A DNA stretch of 64,000 nucleotides from Tetracladium setigerum (Eukaryota > Ascomycota > Leotiomycetes > Helotiales), in assembly GCA_031472005.1 (NCBI GenBank), contig PZJY01000003.1, positions 1,116,001 to 1,180,000 of the forward strand, given 5' to 3'. Of the stretch, positions 1 through 10,447 are shown piece after piece. Position numbers and translations under genes: made by a program. Positions within the stretch are counted from its first letter, which is position 1. Every line of letters begins with the position of its first letter. The notes beneath the pieces were generated by a model. The model worked only from the letters and a program-made list of their open reading frames with translations, did no database searches and had not been told where the DNA came from.

Positions 1-1
1 C

Positions 2-1095
2 TTTTACATCAACCTTCCGCTAGGAGCAATTACAGCTGTTGTGTTGGTTTTTTCTTCACCGTTCCACCACGCCCACTCACCCAAATACCACTCAAAGAGA
101 AGATCTCCCATCTCGATCTCCCAGGTCTTTTCCTCTTCGTACCAACAGTTCTCATGATTCTCCTTGCTGTTCAGTGGGGTGGCCATGGTTATGCCTGGAA
201 CTCATCGACAATCATTGGTCTCTTCGTTGGGTTCGTACTCGTTCTTACTTTGTTTTGTGTCTGGCAGTGGCGACAAAAAGACGAGGCCAGTATCCCTCCC
301 AGAATCTTCCTCCAGCGAAGTGTTTGGACCGGTTCCGCAATTCTCTTCTTTGGCTTGGGAACAGTCACCCTGTCAGGATATTATCTACCAATGTGGTTCC
401 AAGTCGTCCTAGGGGATACTCCAATCGAGAGTGGAGTCCGATTCCTGCCTACTGTGTTGGCGAATTTTGTGATGAGTATTGTGTCTGGGTTGGCTGTCAC
501 TCAATTTGGATATTATAATCCGTGGTTGTTCATTGGTTCTGCCATCGCTGCCATTTCATCTGGAATCTTCTCGTCCTTCAAGTCCGACGAAAGTACAGGG
601 ATGATAATTGGTATCCAAATCTTGATGGGAGTAGGTGCACCGTTGCTGATTCAAATGGTATGTTAACTCCTCCATCTCAAATGGGATTCACCTGTAAGAA
701 AATGACCCTACTAACACACACAGCCTGTCATCGGTTTAATGGCAATAATCCCAGAAGTCGACCTTCCCATCGCAAGCGGAATCGGAGTCTTCTTCCAATT
801 CCTCGGTGGTGCCATCTTCTTGGGAATTGCGGAGAACATCTTCGTCTCTGGTCTGAAAGATGCCCTCGCCAAATACGCTCCTGATCTCGATTCCGCCTTG
901 ATTGTTCGTGCCGGCGCAATCGGACTTCAAAAAGTCGTCGAGCCGGTCGACATCCCTCGCGTCATCTTGGCCTATTCGGATGCAATCATGGGCGTGTTTT
1001 ACTTGGGTATTGCTGGTGGAATTCTGGCGTTTTTCTTCTCCTTCGGAATGAAATGGGCAAGCGTCAAAGACAAGCAAGTGACGAGTGCTGCGTGA
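2..1095 (+). CDS. MFS transporter, DHA2 (14-TM) type, 5'-truncated by window edge
   Basis: This is the C-terminal part of a major facilitator, probably a proton-driven drug or metabolite exporter of the plasma membrane. The first residues, FYINLPLGA, are the conserved motif that begins about the middle of DHA2 transporters, so roughly the N-terminal third lies outside the window. Many hydrophobic segments follow, such as MILLAVQWGG and ILFFGLGTVTLSGYYLP. One intron (658-723, GTATGT...CACACAG, phase 0) joins the exon ending GAPLLIQM to PVIGLMAIIPE. The stop is at 1093-1095. The reading frame changes once: frame 2 carries FYINLPLG and frame 1 carries everything from LKEKISHLDLPG on. One extra T in the run at 48-53 would join them as VVLVFFFTVPPRP. 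It lies beside the Tyr-Gly precursor and UstYa genes, so it may be their exporter; that is inference. Confidence 0.85.
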
Positions 1096-2963
1096 GGATT
1101 CATCGCGGCTGTCATCGCAAAAAAAAATTTCAAATCGCCAAAGCTCCGACAAAATGGGACTCATCTTTTCTCTTCTCTTCTTCGTAGGTGCTAAACCAGA
1201 AACTAAAATAGTTTTGCTTGTTAAAGGGGACATAGAATGTAATATAATATTAGACGCTCCTCGAAATTATTCCAAGCGATTTTTGCAAAAGTGCTACTCA
1301 ACTTGTAAATTTTGATATGTGTCTTCTTGTTGGAAAGAGAACGCAGGAAAAAGCTGCGAGAAACGTTGAACCGTGGTTACTCAATATCCCTTGTTGCCAA
1401 CGTACCCAAGTAGCTCCCAACGATCGAGGTTGCCAACAGAGTCGCCAAACCAACGCCCGCGCAAGCGTTGGAAAGATTCGCTGAGTTCGACTTAACGGGT
1501 CATAGATCAGAGGCTATCATTTCCAAATCCATGCCCAAATTCACAATAATACAGAAGTCATCCAAACATAATTTTCGCTGTAAGGATGCGTTTTCCCTCG
1601 AGCACTGGGCTTAAGCGAGCATGTTAGTACCTATGTTGCACATGCACAGCAATTTCTCAACTGAGGACTGACAGGAATCCCCATCAGCTCTCCCAGACAA
1701 TTGTAATACAGCCATACAACGGATGATCTTCCGGCTCCTAAAGCCCGCAGGAGCTTTTATCCCGCTTCAACCCTGCCTTGCCTACCGTTGAATGCTTCCG
1801 CACAACGCAGCACGAAGCGGCATCAATCTTTCCTCGGGGAATTCCGGCCGGCTATGGCTTAAACTCTCCTCTCTATCACGTTCTTTGCGTATTTCAAATC
1901 AATGATTTTACTGGTCGCCTCAAGGATTAAGAAGTTGTAAAGTATATAGTTGTTTGAGGAAGTCTTACATCCACATCCATGCGAACGTATGCAAGCACAT
2001 GTGCCGACGCCACTAGACACTGGACACTAAGCAATCACTTCCATGTTTACCTACGTTCGCATACAGTAGGATTATTTTAAGAGTTTTCATAGACTGAGAA
2101 TTGTATCATTCATGGAAACTGCAAAATTTTCAGTGCGCGAGAAGTTGCGTGAGGGATGGGAGTACCCGGTTCTTGTCAAGTGTAATATTTTAATACGGCC
2201 TCTTCTCGAATTTGAACCAAAACCTCAGTACCTCTTCTAAAAGAAAAAAAATAACAATACAAATGAACATACCTCTTAATTCTAAATTCAAGCCCCAGAA
2301 TTTGGCAAGTCTTCTGAAAATGTAACACCACCTGCCCCGCGTCATCCCATCTTAACCCGTATTTATCAAAGATAGCCGCCCCGCACCCCCCAAAAAGAAA
2401 AGAATGACATGCATATATCTACATCCATCCTTACGCATATAAGACCAGTCATTAAAACCTTTAGGCTCGAAACTCAACTTTACCAGACAAGGTTTGAAAG
2501 CATGTGGTACTAAGACATTATTTCACCCTGTCCGCACATGTTCATGCATGCCTGAAAATATTTTCTTGCAGCTCGAACGTCATCTGTGGTGTACCGGTTG
2601 TGAAGTGTACTTGGTAGTCAACCTCAGAACTGATTGTAACCGGTATGGGTGAGAGGTGAATAAAGCAATGAATGGCCTTCACAACTAGCACGCGACTCTA
2701 TCATGTCCTCAGAAAATCAAACCAGAAACTTGGAAGGGATTCCTCTTTGAACAAATCGTTAACAAAACATTAAATTTATCGTATATCTCTAACGTAGGCT
2801 GTAAGTAGACAGCATGCATGTGAACTCCCAAATCCTAAATTCAATCCCAATCAATCATTCATTCATTCATTCGTTCATCTCAATTTCTTTCCCATTCCCT
2901 CAATTTGGCCCCCAAATCTTCATTTTTTCAATCTTCTCCATCAATCATTGAAGGATCAAGAAT
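1096..2963. other. Intergenic, no gene seen
   Basis: AT-rich spacer between the MFS gene and the Tyr-Gly precursor, without an ORF or spliceable coding signal that I could support. It holds an 11-bp inverted repeat (arms 1979-1989 and 2052-2062) and a short ATTC repeat near 2851-2875, just downstream of the precursor's stop. Confidence 0.6.
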
Positions 2964-3956
2964 TTATTCCTCGACAAGCTCAGCTTCGGCTTCAGCTTCA
3001 GCCTCGGCCTCACGCTTTCCGTACTTTCCGTAAGAGCCATACTTGCCATAGTTGCCATAGTCTGAGAGCGATTTTGTATTAGTTTGATGATCTAAAAGAA
3101 AAAGATGTCAAGCCAAGAGGGTGGTAGGAGGGAAAACTCACTGCCGTATCCAGTTGGTGCGGGTGCCTTTGTGGTGGTGGTGGTTGGCTTTGGGGCTGGG
3201 TAGTTGCCATAGCTGCCGTATTTGCCGTAGTCTGAAGAAGAAGGTGTTAGTTGGATACATAGAGTCTTTTGGAAATTATGGTGGTAGTGGCAATGGTATT
3301 TCTTTGGTGGGATGTGAGGGGGAACATACTGCCATAGTTTCCGTAGTCTGTTGAACGGAGTTAGCAGTGTTCGTTTTGGACACTTGAGAGTGAATTCAAA
3401 CTTACCAGCTGGAGCGGCTTCAGGAGCTGGCTCTGGTGCTGGCTCTGGCGCTGGCTCTGGCTCAGCTAATGGAGCTGGCTCTGGCTCACGCTTGCCGTAC
3501 TTTCCGTAAGAACCATATTCTGAAAATATTAGCTTGGGGACTCGAGAGTGATGAAGAGATGGAGGGTAGCGTACGGCCATAGTCTGGTCACGGGTGTTAG
3601 TCAATGTCTATGGAGAATTCTAAACTTCAACGAAGAGATAACTTACTGCCATAGTTGGTAGGAGCAGGTGCCTTGGTGGTGGTTGGAGCTGGGTAGTTGT
3701 TGTACTGTCCGTATGCTTTTTACATAATTAGCGGGGAAGTGAAAGAGAATTGATTATTGAAACACACCTCCATATTTTCCGTATGCTAGAAAGTGTCAGT
3801 TGGTGCAATATTCGAGAGTGATGATCACAGAAGAGAAGACATACCTCCATAATCAGCTGGTGCTGCCTCTGCAGCGGGCTCGGCAACAGGCTCAGCAACT
3901 GGAATGGCAACGGCCAAAGAGGCGGTAGCAAGGACGATGAGTTGAGTGAAACGCAT
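2964..3956 (-). CDS. Secreted Tyr-Gly repeat precursor with Kex2/Ste13-type processing sites (RiPP- or pheromone-like)
   Basis: Spliced by eye into eight exons: 3956-3845, 3785-3768, 3715-3647, 3583-3575, 3519-3406, 3347-3330, 3231-3142, 3061-2964. All donors start GT, all acceptors end AG, and the joined frame is open for 175 residues. Residues 1-17 (MRFTQLIVLATASLAVA) are a signal peptide. Residues 18-33 are eight X-Pro/X-Ala dipeptides, followed by core 1 (34-78), rich in X-Tyr-Gly triplets around a PAPTTTKAPAP linker, and Lys-Arg at 79-80. Residues 81-106 are thirteen more X-Pro/X-Ala dipeptides, followed by core 2 (107-158) with the same plan, Lys-Arg at 159-160, and a tail of five Glu-Ala pairs plus ELVEE. 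This is the layout of alpha-factor-like and dikaritin precursors: Kex2 cuts after KR, and Ste13-type peptidase trims XA/XP pairs. The 9-nt fourth exon is the least certain. A structural secreted Tyr-Gly protein is the alternative. Confidence 0.8.
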
Positions 3957-5850
3957 TTTGAAGATTGTTTGGTTTAGTGGTGATTTGAAAGTTGGTTGCG
4001 AGAGAAGATGGAATGAGATGAGATGAGATGAGTGGATGAAGAGAGAAAAAAGTAGGAAGACGGAGGGGTATATGTACTCTTCTCAAAAAATATACTACTT
4101 TTGTATGACACCATCAGCCTCTGAATGATGAGAGTTAGTTTGGTAGGTTTGCTTAAAAGAAGAGAGTGCATGACCTGGACCCCCATGTCCTCACGGGGGA
4201 TCTGAATTCTCAAGCCTGCACCCAAATTGACTGTGCAACTTCGTACAGCACACCTGTGGGAACGAGGATCCCACACTATCGTCATTCACCTAGAAAGGAC
4301 CGAAAACCGCGGGTTTGCCAGGTCTATTCTGAATGGCATCCACTTGGTCGACCATTTCGAGTATAAAAATACGAAATCAAACACCGAACGGGTTTGGTAA
4401 ATATGCCAAGTTTGATAATCTACGAAGCAGGGACCCGACAGATCTGCAAAAGGCCTTTGCCGAATGGCAAACGGCAAACTGAGGGCAAACAACCTCGTGT
4501 ATGCGGAAGTAGGAGGGAAACTACCCAATAAGCTGGGCGAGCCTTGATTACTTAGCTTGAAAGTAGGTGAGGCTCGTGACGGAATCGTTGGCTGGATTGA
4601 GATGATCTCCCTTAGCGTATTATTTTTCCAGCCCTAGCCTTGGACGTCCCCGTATTTGATGATGCTGGATTCAAGGGTTTTTGGCGGGGTAGCTGCAGGC
4701 AGACAGATGTTTTGTTCAGAGAAGTCGGTGAGATTTCCTTCGATCGGAATACTATTTTAGATGAATATGGCAGGCATCGTTGATACTCTGTCGAGATGAT
4801 ATGGATTGATCTATCCTGGTTTCTAGATCATGTGGCTCAGAGTCTTCGGACACCTTTGTAACCTCGCACTCCCCGAGGAGTTTGTATCCTTCCGGAGACT
4901 CTAAGCGAGCCGGGTACAAGCCATTGGAAAAAGAACATCTCTTCCAACACATACTTTGAAGAATTGCAAGCTTCATCCCACGTTTGAAGCTCTAGTTCGT
5001 GAGGTGTCATAAGTACAACGATGCACTACTCCGCAGTTTCTGCTGTCAACATCTTGGGCTAAAATAGCTATTTTGAGAAGTTGCCGGCGTGTCCGCACCC
5101 AACCACCCAGAGAGGCAGATGAAAAAGCTCCGGATATATGGTTTGTTAAGCGAGGGCGTCTTATGCATCGCATTGCATGCTTTTGGGGGACGCTGAATGG
5201 TCCACAATCGTGGTCTTCGTAATGTGGTGGTGGGATGTCGTTAATCAGCCATTGCCCCAAGGAAAGTTCTCGTATCAGCTCAGCGCACGAAAGCTTACTC
5301 CCGTGCCCGTGACAGCCACTAAATACTAACTTCGTATGATCCCTGCTAGCGCCCTATATTTTGGGGACGACCAAACGACAACACTCCTGTTTGCTTTTTG
5401 ATATACCGTATTTTGTGCTGCCTGTTTATATATCAAACTTTCTCTACCTCCAGCTCAGACACCACACGTAAAAAGTACAGCGGTACATGGAGAATTGCAT
5501 ATACGAAGAACACCAATCGTGTCATGCGGTCATAAGAGGGGTAATGGCATCATGGCAATACAATAATAGGTAAGGTAGGTAGGTAACTGTTATGGGACGT
5601 CGTACGAGAAGACTGATAGCTTCTTCCTCTTTATCCGAGCCTGCCTTCGTGCAATAGTTTGCCGAGTTCTCATTTTCGACTTTAGAGTATACATTTCTCT
5701 CGTTCTCTCTTCTCGCCCATCTCTCTCTCTCTATCTTCTTTGTGTTACTTGCACTGCTTTCTTATATTTCTGCAACACTGGAGAGAAGATAGACCCAGAA
5801 GTCTTTCATACACACCTCTCTCTAGCTTTAAAAGCCTCAAATCGCCAAAC
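3957..5850. promoter_or_regulatory. Divergent intergenic region between Tyr-Gly precursor and UstYa gene
   Basis: About 1.9 kb separates the two divergent start codons, so both promoters must lie here. Seen: GATGA-type repeats near 4013-4030 in the precursor leader, a GGTAGGTAGGTAAC element at 5574-5586, and a long CT-rich tract (about 5693-5740) before the UstYa start, typical of fungal leaders. Small ORFs in this stretch have no recognisable content and I leave them out. Confidence 0.5.
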
Positions 5851-6821
5851 ATGTCCAAATATACTCCCCTCGAAGACAAATCCGATCACGAATCCCAATC
5901 CTCCTCAGAAGACACCGAAGGCCTTCTCACCTCCAAACCGCAAACCAGATTTTCCACTCAAAATAACACCTTCAAATACATCCTCCTCGCTGCAATCCCC
6001 TTTGTCGGATTCTTATGTCTTGCAATCGGCATCTGGATAGGCACTACCTTCGTTGCCAACGCCAACAAAATCTGCCCCGAACACATCCAGAAATACTCGC
6101 CTATTCTCAGTGATGTTGACACTTCATTCCATGTTGTTCGCTTCAACGGTTCTCTCATGAAAGAGAATGTTTTCCGACAAAATGCTGGTCCGGAAGTCGA
6201 CGCTGCGTGGGAATCTCTCGGTGTGAACTGTAAGTCTATATCTACCTATTTACCTTACCCTCTCAAATTAATCCTCGGCCTCTATTTTCCTTCAATTTTC
6301 CAATTTATTTTCCTCTTTCGCTTCCAAAGCTAACAATGCACCCCCCAGACCGAAGTCTCTCCATCCCCCTCAGCGCTGGTCCCCGCTCCGGCCTCCGACA
6401 CGACCAAGTCAAAATCAACCCCAAATACGGCGGTGGCTTCCCCACCAACGTCGAAGGCCTACACCACCTCCACTGCCTCAACCTCGTCCGCCAATCCCTC
6501 TTCTACAACATCGACTACTACCGCTCGAAGGGCGAAGGAGCCTTCGTCAACGACGACAACATCGTTCGTCATCATGTCTCGCATTGTTTGGATATCATCA
6601 GACAGCAGTTGATGTGTATGCCCAACACGGGCTTGTTGGGTCAGGTGTGGTGGGATCCAAAGGAGCCAAAGGCTTATGTGGATTTCAATACTGAGCATAA
6701 GTGTAAGAATTATGATGCGATTCGCCAGTGGGCCGAGGAGAGGCAGATGCCTGAGACTATTCCGGAGGATTATTTGGAGCCGCCGAAGATGGGCGATTTG
6801 GTCTATGAGACTTTGCCTTGA
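5851..6821 (+). CDS. UstYa-family (DUF3328) oxidase-like membrane protein
   Basis: Two exons (5851-6229 and 6349-6821; intron GTAAGT...CCCCAG, phase 1) give 283 residues. A short acidic cytosolic N-terminus is followed by one membrane segment at about 41-69 (YILLAAIPFVGFLCLAIGIW). The lumenal domain carries the two family motifs: HHLHC, where the HxxHC residues are H165, H168 and C169, and HHVSHC, with H202, H205 and C206. The motif WESLGVNYRSLSIPL before them is also typical. In the ustiloxin, phomopsin and asperipin pathways, UstYa-type proteins make oxidative cross-links on Tyr-containing core peptides released from Kex2-cut precursors. Its neighbour is exactly such a Tyr-rich precursor, transcribed divergently. 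The pairing as enzyme and substrate is inference. DUF3328 proteins also occur in cyclochlorotine-type clusters with other roles, but no peptide synthetase is seen here. Confidence 0.9.
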
Positions 6822-7689
6822 GTTAATTAAGAGAAATGAGTTCTGTGTGAGATTTGAAGAAAAATGCACCAAACAGATCGTCACCAAACGACGACTTTCA
6901 AAGTTTGGAAGAGAAGAAAGAACGGAAAGCGTATTTCCCGCCGATGAAAGAAAGGCTCGGGAAGGATTGACGGAGTTCGAGGAGTATTCTGACAAAGGGA
7001 CAACAGGAAGACACCCAAGGTCGGATGACGGAAAGCGTCAAGGAAGCCCGCAGATGAGTAATTCTTCTCAGACATATACCAACGCTACATAGCAGAATAT
7101 AATCAATGTACAATACATCAATCAATACAACCCCCTCCCTCTTTCCTACGCTCAAGGCCAACAAGTAGGTGAGAAGTGAGGGTCATCCTCCCTAGCCCAT
7201 TTCGTGTGACCAGAACCGAAAGTGTGACTGGATGAGGGAACAGCAACAATCAAGACGAGCATACAAAAATTGAGCCGTTGACGACCGAGATCTTCAAAGA
7301 CTGTTTGTGATTTACCTACTCGATGGATACATCCTTTTTGTTGTTGGGAAGGCGGTAATTATTTCGGACTAGGAACAGACGAGGTCTCGGTATTGTGATC
7401 ACGCTAATAATTAAAGTCCAAGTACTTACTTACCATAGTCACAGGCTGGATACAGCACCTACTTCTGTTCATGAACGCCTTTCTCAAAGGGGAAGAAAGA
7501 TGCTAAAAGACCAAAAACGAACAAAGGGAAGAAAGATAAATCCAGTAGTCATATCATTATTATTTTTTCTCATCATCATACAAAAAAATATTACAAATTA
7601 TCCAAAAAGAAAAAGCAGCACTATATCCAAACCATATGGCTGGATATCCGCCCCCGGCAACACCCCAACTTTTTGATATATGCCTACTA

Positions 7690-9635
7690 TCAAGCACCGG
7701 CAACCGCATGTCCCACCGCACCAGCCAACTCTCCAAACAACACTCCCTTAAAAATGGTCTCGCCCATATCCTCAGCCCAATGGCCGGCCTCGCTCAACTT
7801 CTTCTTCCAACCCTCCTTTTGCTTGGTGGGGAGATCATCCCACTTCTTAGCGGCCGGGGGAGCTTGGGCTTCATCGTCGTGAACATCGACCTTCACGCCA
7901 TCCTCACCAGCGAGATCATTGATAATCACCACACCGTCACCCGCGGCGGCCTGGGCTTGCTTGACGAGTGCTTGGAGGTCGATACCTGCACTATCTGCTT
8001 CTTGAGCTGCAACAGGCACGACTTTGACCGTTTCGGTGGTGGTGGTGGTGATGACTGATGTGGGAGTGCGAGCATTCAGACTAGAGCTGTAGCCAGATGG
8101 GAATTCGTATTGTTTTCCGAGTGCGTATTGCCAGTCGAGGGGTATGTATTTGGTGACACCCATGCGAGAGGGAGGACCACCGCGGATCTCGACGAAGGAT
8201 TCGGCGAAGATGGAGGCCAGACCGACGAAGATGATTGAGAGGAACATGAGGAAGCGGAGGTTGTAGGACTTAGATGGGAGAGCGACGACGTAACGTGGGG
8301 TTTTGGATTGTCCACGTTTGACGCTCAAGGGGACTGGGAAGAGGGGGAGGGTGTGCACGACGACTGTGTTGCTCATGCTGGTGCTTGCGAGTTTTAGATA
8401 TTGTTGTGGTGTTTGCGCAGTTATGGTTTCTGTGGGCGGTTCGAATTTGGAGAATGCGAGAGAGGTGATCTGAATTGGATGGTCCTTCTTTAAAGTCTTG
8501 AAAGACTTGATTTGGGAGACCAGGTTGACCCTAGCCTCAACTTGGAGGTCCAGTTTGTAGAGATTGATGGAGATATCATGGCCAGCAACAGCAATGACGA
8601 ACTGTGTGTATCCCTGAGGCTCTGCTGGAGATCTAGGAGGTGTGAGATTGGCAACTGCAAATCCAGTAGCCTTGTTAACACTCGAAGGCAATCGGACCGA
8701 CTGCACAACTGCAGCATGCCCACTTCCACTGCGAGGTAGACGAAGTATCTGAACAACAGCTCCATTCCCCCGTGTATGTTAGAGAGCGTGGCTATATAGT
8801 CCTTTGTTAACCATCTCAATCCGCTGAACGATGGTATCGACGGCTTCTCGAGCTGATTTGAGATGGGTGTGACGTAAATGCATGTTGGTCCATCCTCGGA
8901 TAGTTTCCCTTCGGAAATCTTGGTGACAAAAACATCGTGTGCATCGCAGAACGCAAAAAGATGACTATTAGGCCCATCCCAAATAAAGTCTGCGTCCACA
9001 GCCTCCTTCGGCGACTTCATCCCCTCAATTTTCCTGGGAGTATCCCGCCCAATTCGAGAAACACGATCTCGGATTGATCTGCCAGACCACTCAACAGAGC
9101 CCCAATCTGTGGTTGCCCCTCCGCAGGTCGCGAAAGTCGTGTTACTCGCTGGTAAATATCCTTGTCTCTCCCTGCAAATTGCGCCGTTCTCGACACCTGC
9201 GTGATCTTGTTCGCCGTCTTCTTCTCGCCCTTGGAATTCGATTTCACCGTCAACACTCGGAAATGCGTATTGTTGCCAGCCACCACATTCTTCTGATTCG
9301 AGTTTACACCGGCGTAGATGGGCGTCGAGACACCATTTTTCGCTCCAACAGCTAAGCTTGTGACGCTGTCTTCTTCCTTGCTCAACTCGATTTCGCCGCT
9401 TTCGACAAGTTCGGCTGGGTTCGTCGCATCGAGCAAGATCTGCCAGATTACAGTTAGAATATGGCGCAAAGACGGCAAGCAAAGCTTAGCAATGCGATGT
9501 TCTTACAATTTTGTTAGGAACTCCGTTCTTGCCATCTCCTCCCCCACCACCTACAACCACTGTTGAGGCATCCCAATCGCAGGCGAATAGCGGGCATGCA
9601 GTAGTGAGTTTCGCAGTCGCTATTAAGGGTGCCAT
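7690..9635 (-). CDS. SEC12: Sec12-like guanine nucleotide exchange factor for Sar1 (two apparent frameshifts)
   Basis: Sec12 is an ER membrane WD40 protein that loads Sar1 with GTP to start COPII vesicle budding. Exon 1 (9635-9507) encodes MAPLIATAKLTTACPLFACD and the loop VVVGGGGGDGKNGVPNKI, the N-terminal potassium-binding loop typical of Sec12. Exon 2 starts at 9439 after a 67-nt intron. Beta-propeller sequence follows, then one transmembrane helix (FLMFLSIIFVGLASIFAESF) and a lumenal tail ending near 7690 (TGA at 7690-7692). The protein is continuous only if one base is added twice: near 9051-9054 (EIVFLE joined to GRDTPRKIEGMKSP) and in the C5 run 8767-8771 (LSNIHGG joined to NGAVVQILRLP). 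With both it would be 626 residues. SEC12 is essential in yeasts, so these are more likely consensus errors than inactivating changes. Confidence 0.85.
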
Positions 9636-10447
9636 GGTTTTTGCTTGCTAGGAAAAAACCTTGCAGCTTGCGAAAGTAGCTTTGGGTTTTGTGCTTGTCA
9701 AGACCGTAGAAACTTGAGGGCGCAAAGATGTATTTGGGACGTCAATGTGTCAAGAACCTGGAGCAAAGCTTAGGCAGGATGTGGAGCCGAGGTTGAGCCG
9801 GCCGAGGGCGATCCAAACCCTAACCCCAATTCGGATATTTGTTATTATTATTCCCACTCACGAGCTTTTTGTACCCGATGAGCTGGTGATGAGAATATAA
9901 TCTACTAATCTGCTTTTAGTGACACGCGCAAACGTAGCCACGTATAATACAATACACACCGAACTTGATGCCTACATACATGTCTTCGAAGTCAAATATC
10001 CTCGGATAATTACCGACCATCGTTTCTTCTGCGATGAAAAAAGAACCCTTTGATGAATTGTAGCTCGCTTATTATTGTTGAAAATAAAAGGGCCGTGGGA
10101 AAATGATGGATAATATCTGCCGCCCACCGATTCGCTATATAGAAGAGAAAGAAAGAAAGATATGGTCATAATGTCATCATAAATACACACTCCTGTGCCT
10201 TCTCTCCTCCATTTCTCCTTCGAGGTTCTCTGTCTCGTTCTTTTCTTTCTCCTCCTCTCGTTGTTTTACTCTTTAATCTGGTTTCTTCCTTCATCTTTCC
10301 AACCAGAAGTAAATATGGGTGTGTAACCGACTGAGCTGACTCAAGCTGGTTGGGAAGCTTTCCTCTTCCTGGCAAATCATTGTTAGTAACTGGAGCCTCA
10401 CTCTCATCACACACATCCCTCTCTCCTCCGATTCCCACATTCGGGCT

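Noticed and set aside
1979..2062. Inverted repeat as a transposon end
   Set aside because: Arms are only 11 bp, no transposase or target duplication is visible.
2964..3956. Precursor as a classic alpha-pheromone gene
   Set aside because: It has the Kex2/Ste13 layout, but no Trp/Cys-containing short pheromone repeat of the kind seen in filamentous ascomycetes.
2964..3956. X-Tyr-Gly repeats as collagen-like
   Set aside because: Gly is at every third place, but the other two positions lack Pro and always include Tyr, so a collagen helix is not expected.
8490..9482. 330-codon ORF on the minus strand as a separate gene
   Set aside because: Its middle part is the true Sec12 frame between two base gaps; both ends are read in the wrong frame.
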